A DNA stretch of 5,937 bases. Origin: Mesorhizobium sp. (GTDB lineage: Bacteria; Pseudomonadota; Alphaproteobacteria; Rhizobiales; Rhizobiaceae). The DNA lies in NCBI GenBank assembly GCA_030698645.1, contig JAUYMV010000607.1:1-5937 (forward strand). Direction: 5' to 3'. Numbering within the stretch: position 1 is the stretch's first letter; each line of letters begins with the position of its first letter. Below the pieces are notes generated by a model. The model worked only from the letters and a program-made list of their open reading frames with translations. It had not been told where the DNA came from and made no database searches. The position numbers and the translations under genes are program-made. Below, piece after piece: positions 5,436 to 5,937 of this stretch.

Positions 5436-5937
5436 GCGCCGCGCTTCGATGGTTCGGCGGAGCGCCGATTGCTCGGCCTCGCCGAGCGGGAAGTTCCACA
5501 TCATCGCGACCGCCACGAGCTTCAGCGCGACGGGAAGCCAGACATAGAGGGAGACCAGGCCGAGCAGGGCGGCCTCCGTGTTCCGTGCGCCCGGCTGGAA
5601 GCCGAACGCGTCGAGCAGCGGAAACACAATTCCGACGCCCAGCGCCAGAGACAGCTTCGTCGCGAGGCTCCACGCCGCGAAATACAGTCCCGAACGCTGC
5701 TCGCCGGAGGCGGCGGTGTCGACATCGATGACGTCGGCCTGGATGGCGGCCGGCAAGGCGAGATCGAAGCCAAGACAGAGGCCCGTCGTGACACAGATCA
5801 CCGCGAAGGCGAGGATGTCGCCGGTATCCAGCAGGGGCACGAAGACGAAGAGCACGCAGCTCGCGAGCATGGCCGCGCACCAGGCGCGGTGCTTGCCGAG
5901 CCGTCCAGCCAGGATCGCCGCGACCGGCACGCCGGCG
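5430..5937 (-). CDS. MFS transporter of the GPH (sugar:cation symporter-like) family, C-terminal part
   Basis: The frame is open to the window edge and gives 169 residues, about the last third of a 12-helix inner-membrane carrier of roughly 450-480 residues. GRLGKHRAW near the start matches the loop motif of GPH (melibiose-type) carriers. ADVIDVDTAASGEQRSGLY followed by FAAWSLATKLSLALGVG is the other strong family signature. About four hydrophobic segments follow one another: LASCVLFVFVPLL, ILAFAVICVTTGLCLGF, LALGVGIVFPLL and LVSLYVWLPVALKLVAVAMM. The protein ends with a short basic cytoplasmic tail (RRTIEARRA). The substrate cannot be told from this part; many GPH-like carriers outside sugar operons have no known substrate. 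It converges on the SDR gene with one base between stop codons and no visible terminator, so the two transcripts must overlap. Confidence 0.9.
   Translation of the reverse strand, partial: AGVPVAAILAGRLGKHRAWCAAMLASCVLFVFVPLLDTGDILAFAVICVTTGLCLGFDLALPAAIQADVIDVDTAASGEQRSGLYFAAWSLATKLSLALGVGIVFPLLDAFGFQPGARNTEAALLGLVSLYVWLPVALKLVAVAMMWNFPLGEAEQSALRRTIEARRA

Noticed and set aside
5429..5440. Overlapping CCTAGG and GGCGCGCC sites that look like a cloning junction.
   Set aside because: Both genes read normally up to their stops and the bases fit local composition, so chance is enough.

Overview
The window is GC-rich chromosomal DNA that looks alphaproteobacterial, most likely Rhizobiales (Mesorhizobium/Aminobacter/Phyllobacteriaceae-like). 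This rests on the strong GC bias at third codon positions, the close agreement of the alanine dehydrogenase, cysteine synthase and GNAT proteins with what I recall of rhizobial homologues, and the tightly overlapping genes. No tRNA, rRNA, CRISPR array, insertion sequence or prophage gene is visible. It reads as ordinary core/accessory metabolic DNA.

Layout. Positions 1-307 (+) hold the last 101 codons of alanine dehydrogenase (ald). A perfect 19-bp inverted repeat at 324-365 forms a bidirectional terminator between ald and the converging gene at 389-955 (-), a small OmpA-domain periplasmic protein with a Tat-like signal sequence. Upstream of it lies a compact minus-strand operon, in transcription order: cysK-type cysteine synthase (4285-3251), alanyl-tRNA editing hydrolase AlaX (3251-2508), 3-mercaptopyruvate sulfurtransferase sseA (2481-1630) and a GNAT acetyltransferase (1633-1061). 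Two junctions overlap (TGATG and GTGA) and the third gap is 26 nt. No convincing terminator separates the GNAT gene from the OmpA gene, so the transcript may run on to the 324-365 terminator.

The 342-nt gap at 4286-4627 is a divergent promoter region. It carries candidate promoters for cysK (-) and for a short-chain dehydrogenase/reductase at 4628-5428 (+), plus two dyads. The SDR gene ends one base away from the stop codon of a converging, incomplete GPH-type (sugar/cation symporter-like) MFS transporter (5430-5937, -).

How the genes fit together. CysK makes cysteine from O-acetylserine and sulfide, and SseA moves sulfur from the cysteine-derived 3-mercaptopyruvate. AlaX removes serine or glycine wrongly attached to tRNA-Ala. 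The operon therefore joins cysteine/sulfane-sulfur metabolism with translation quality control in a serine/alanine/cysteine context. The GNAT substrate is unknown. The SDR plus GPH-transporter pair resembles part of a gene neighbourhood that I recall from sigma-E/ChrR photooxidative-stress clusters, but the window ends before this can be tested. I see no clearly new system here; the most useful leads are the operon's gene content, the CysK subtype and start choice, and the SDR/MFS pair.
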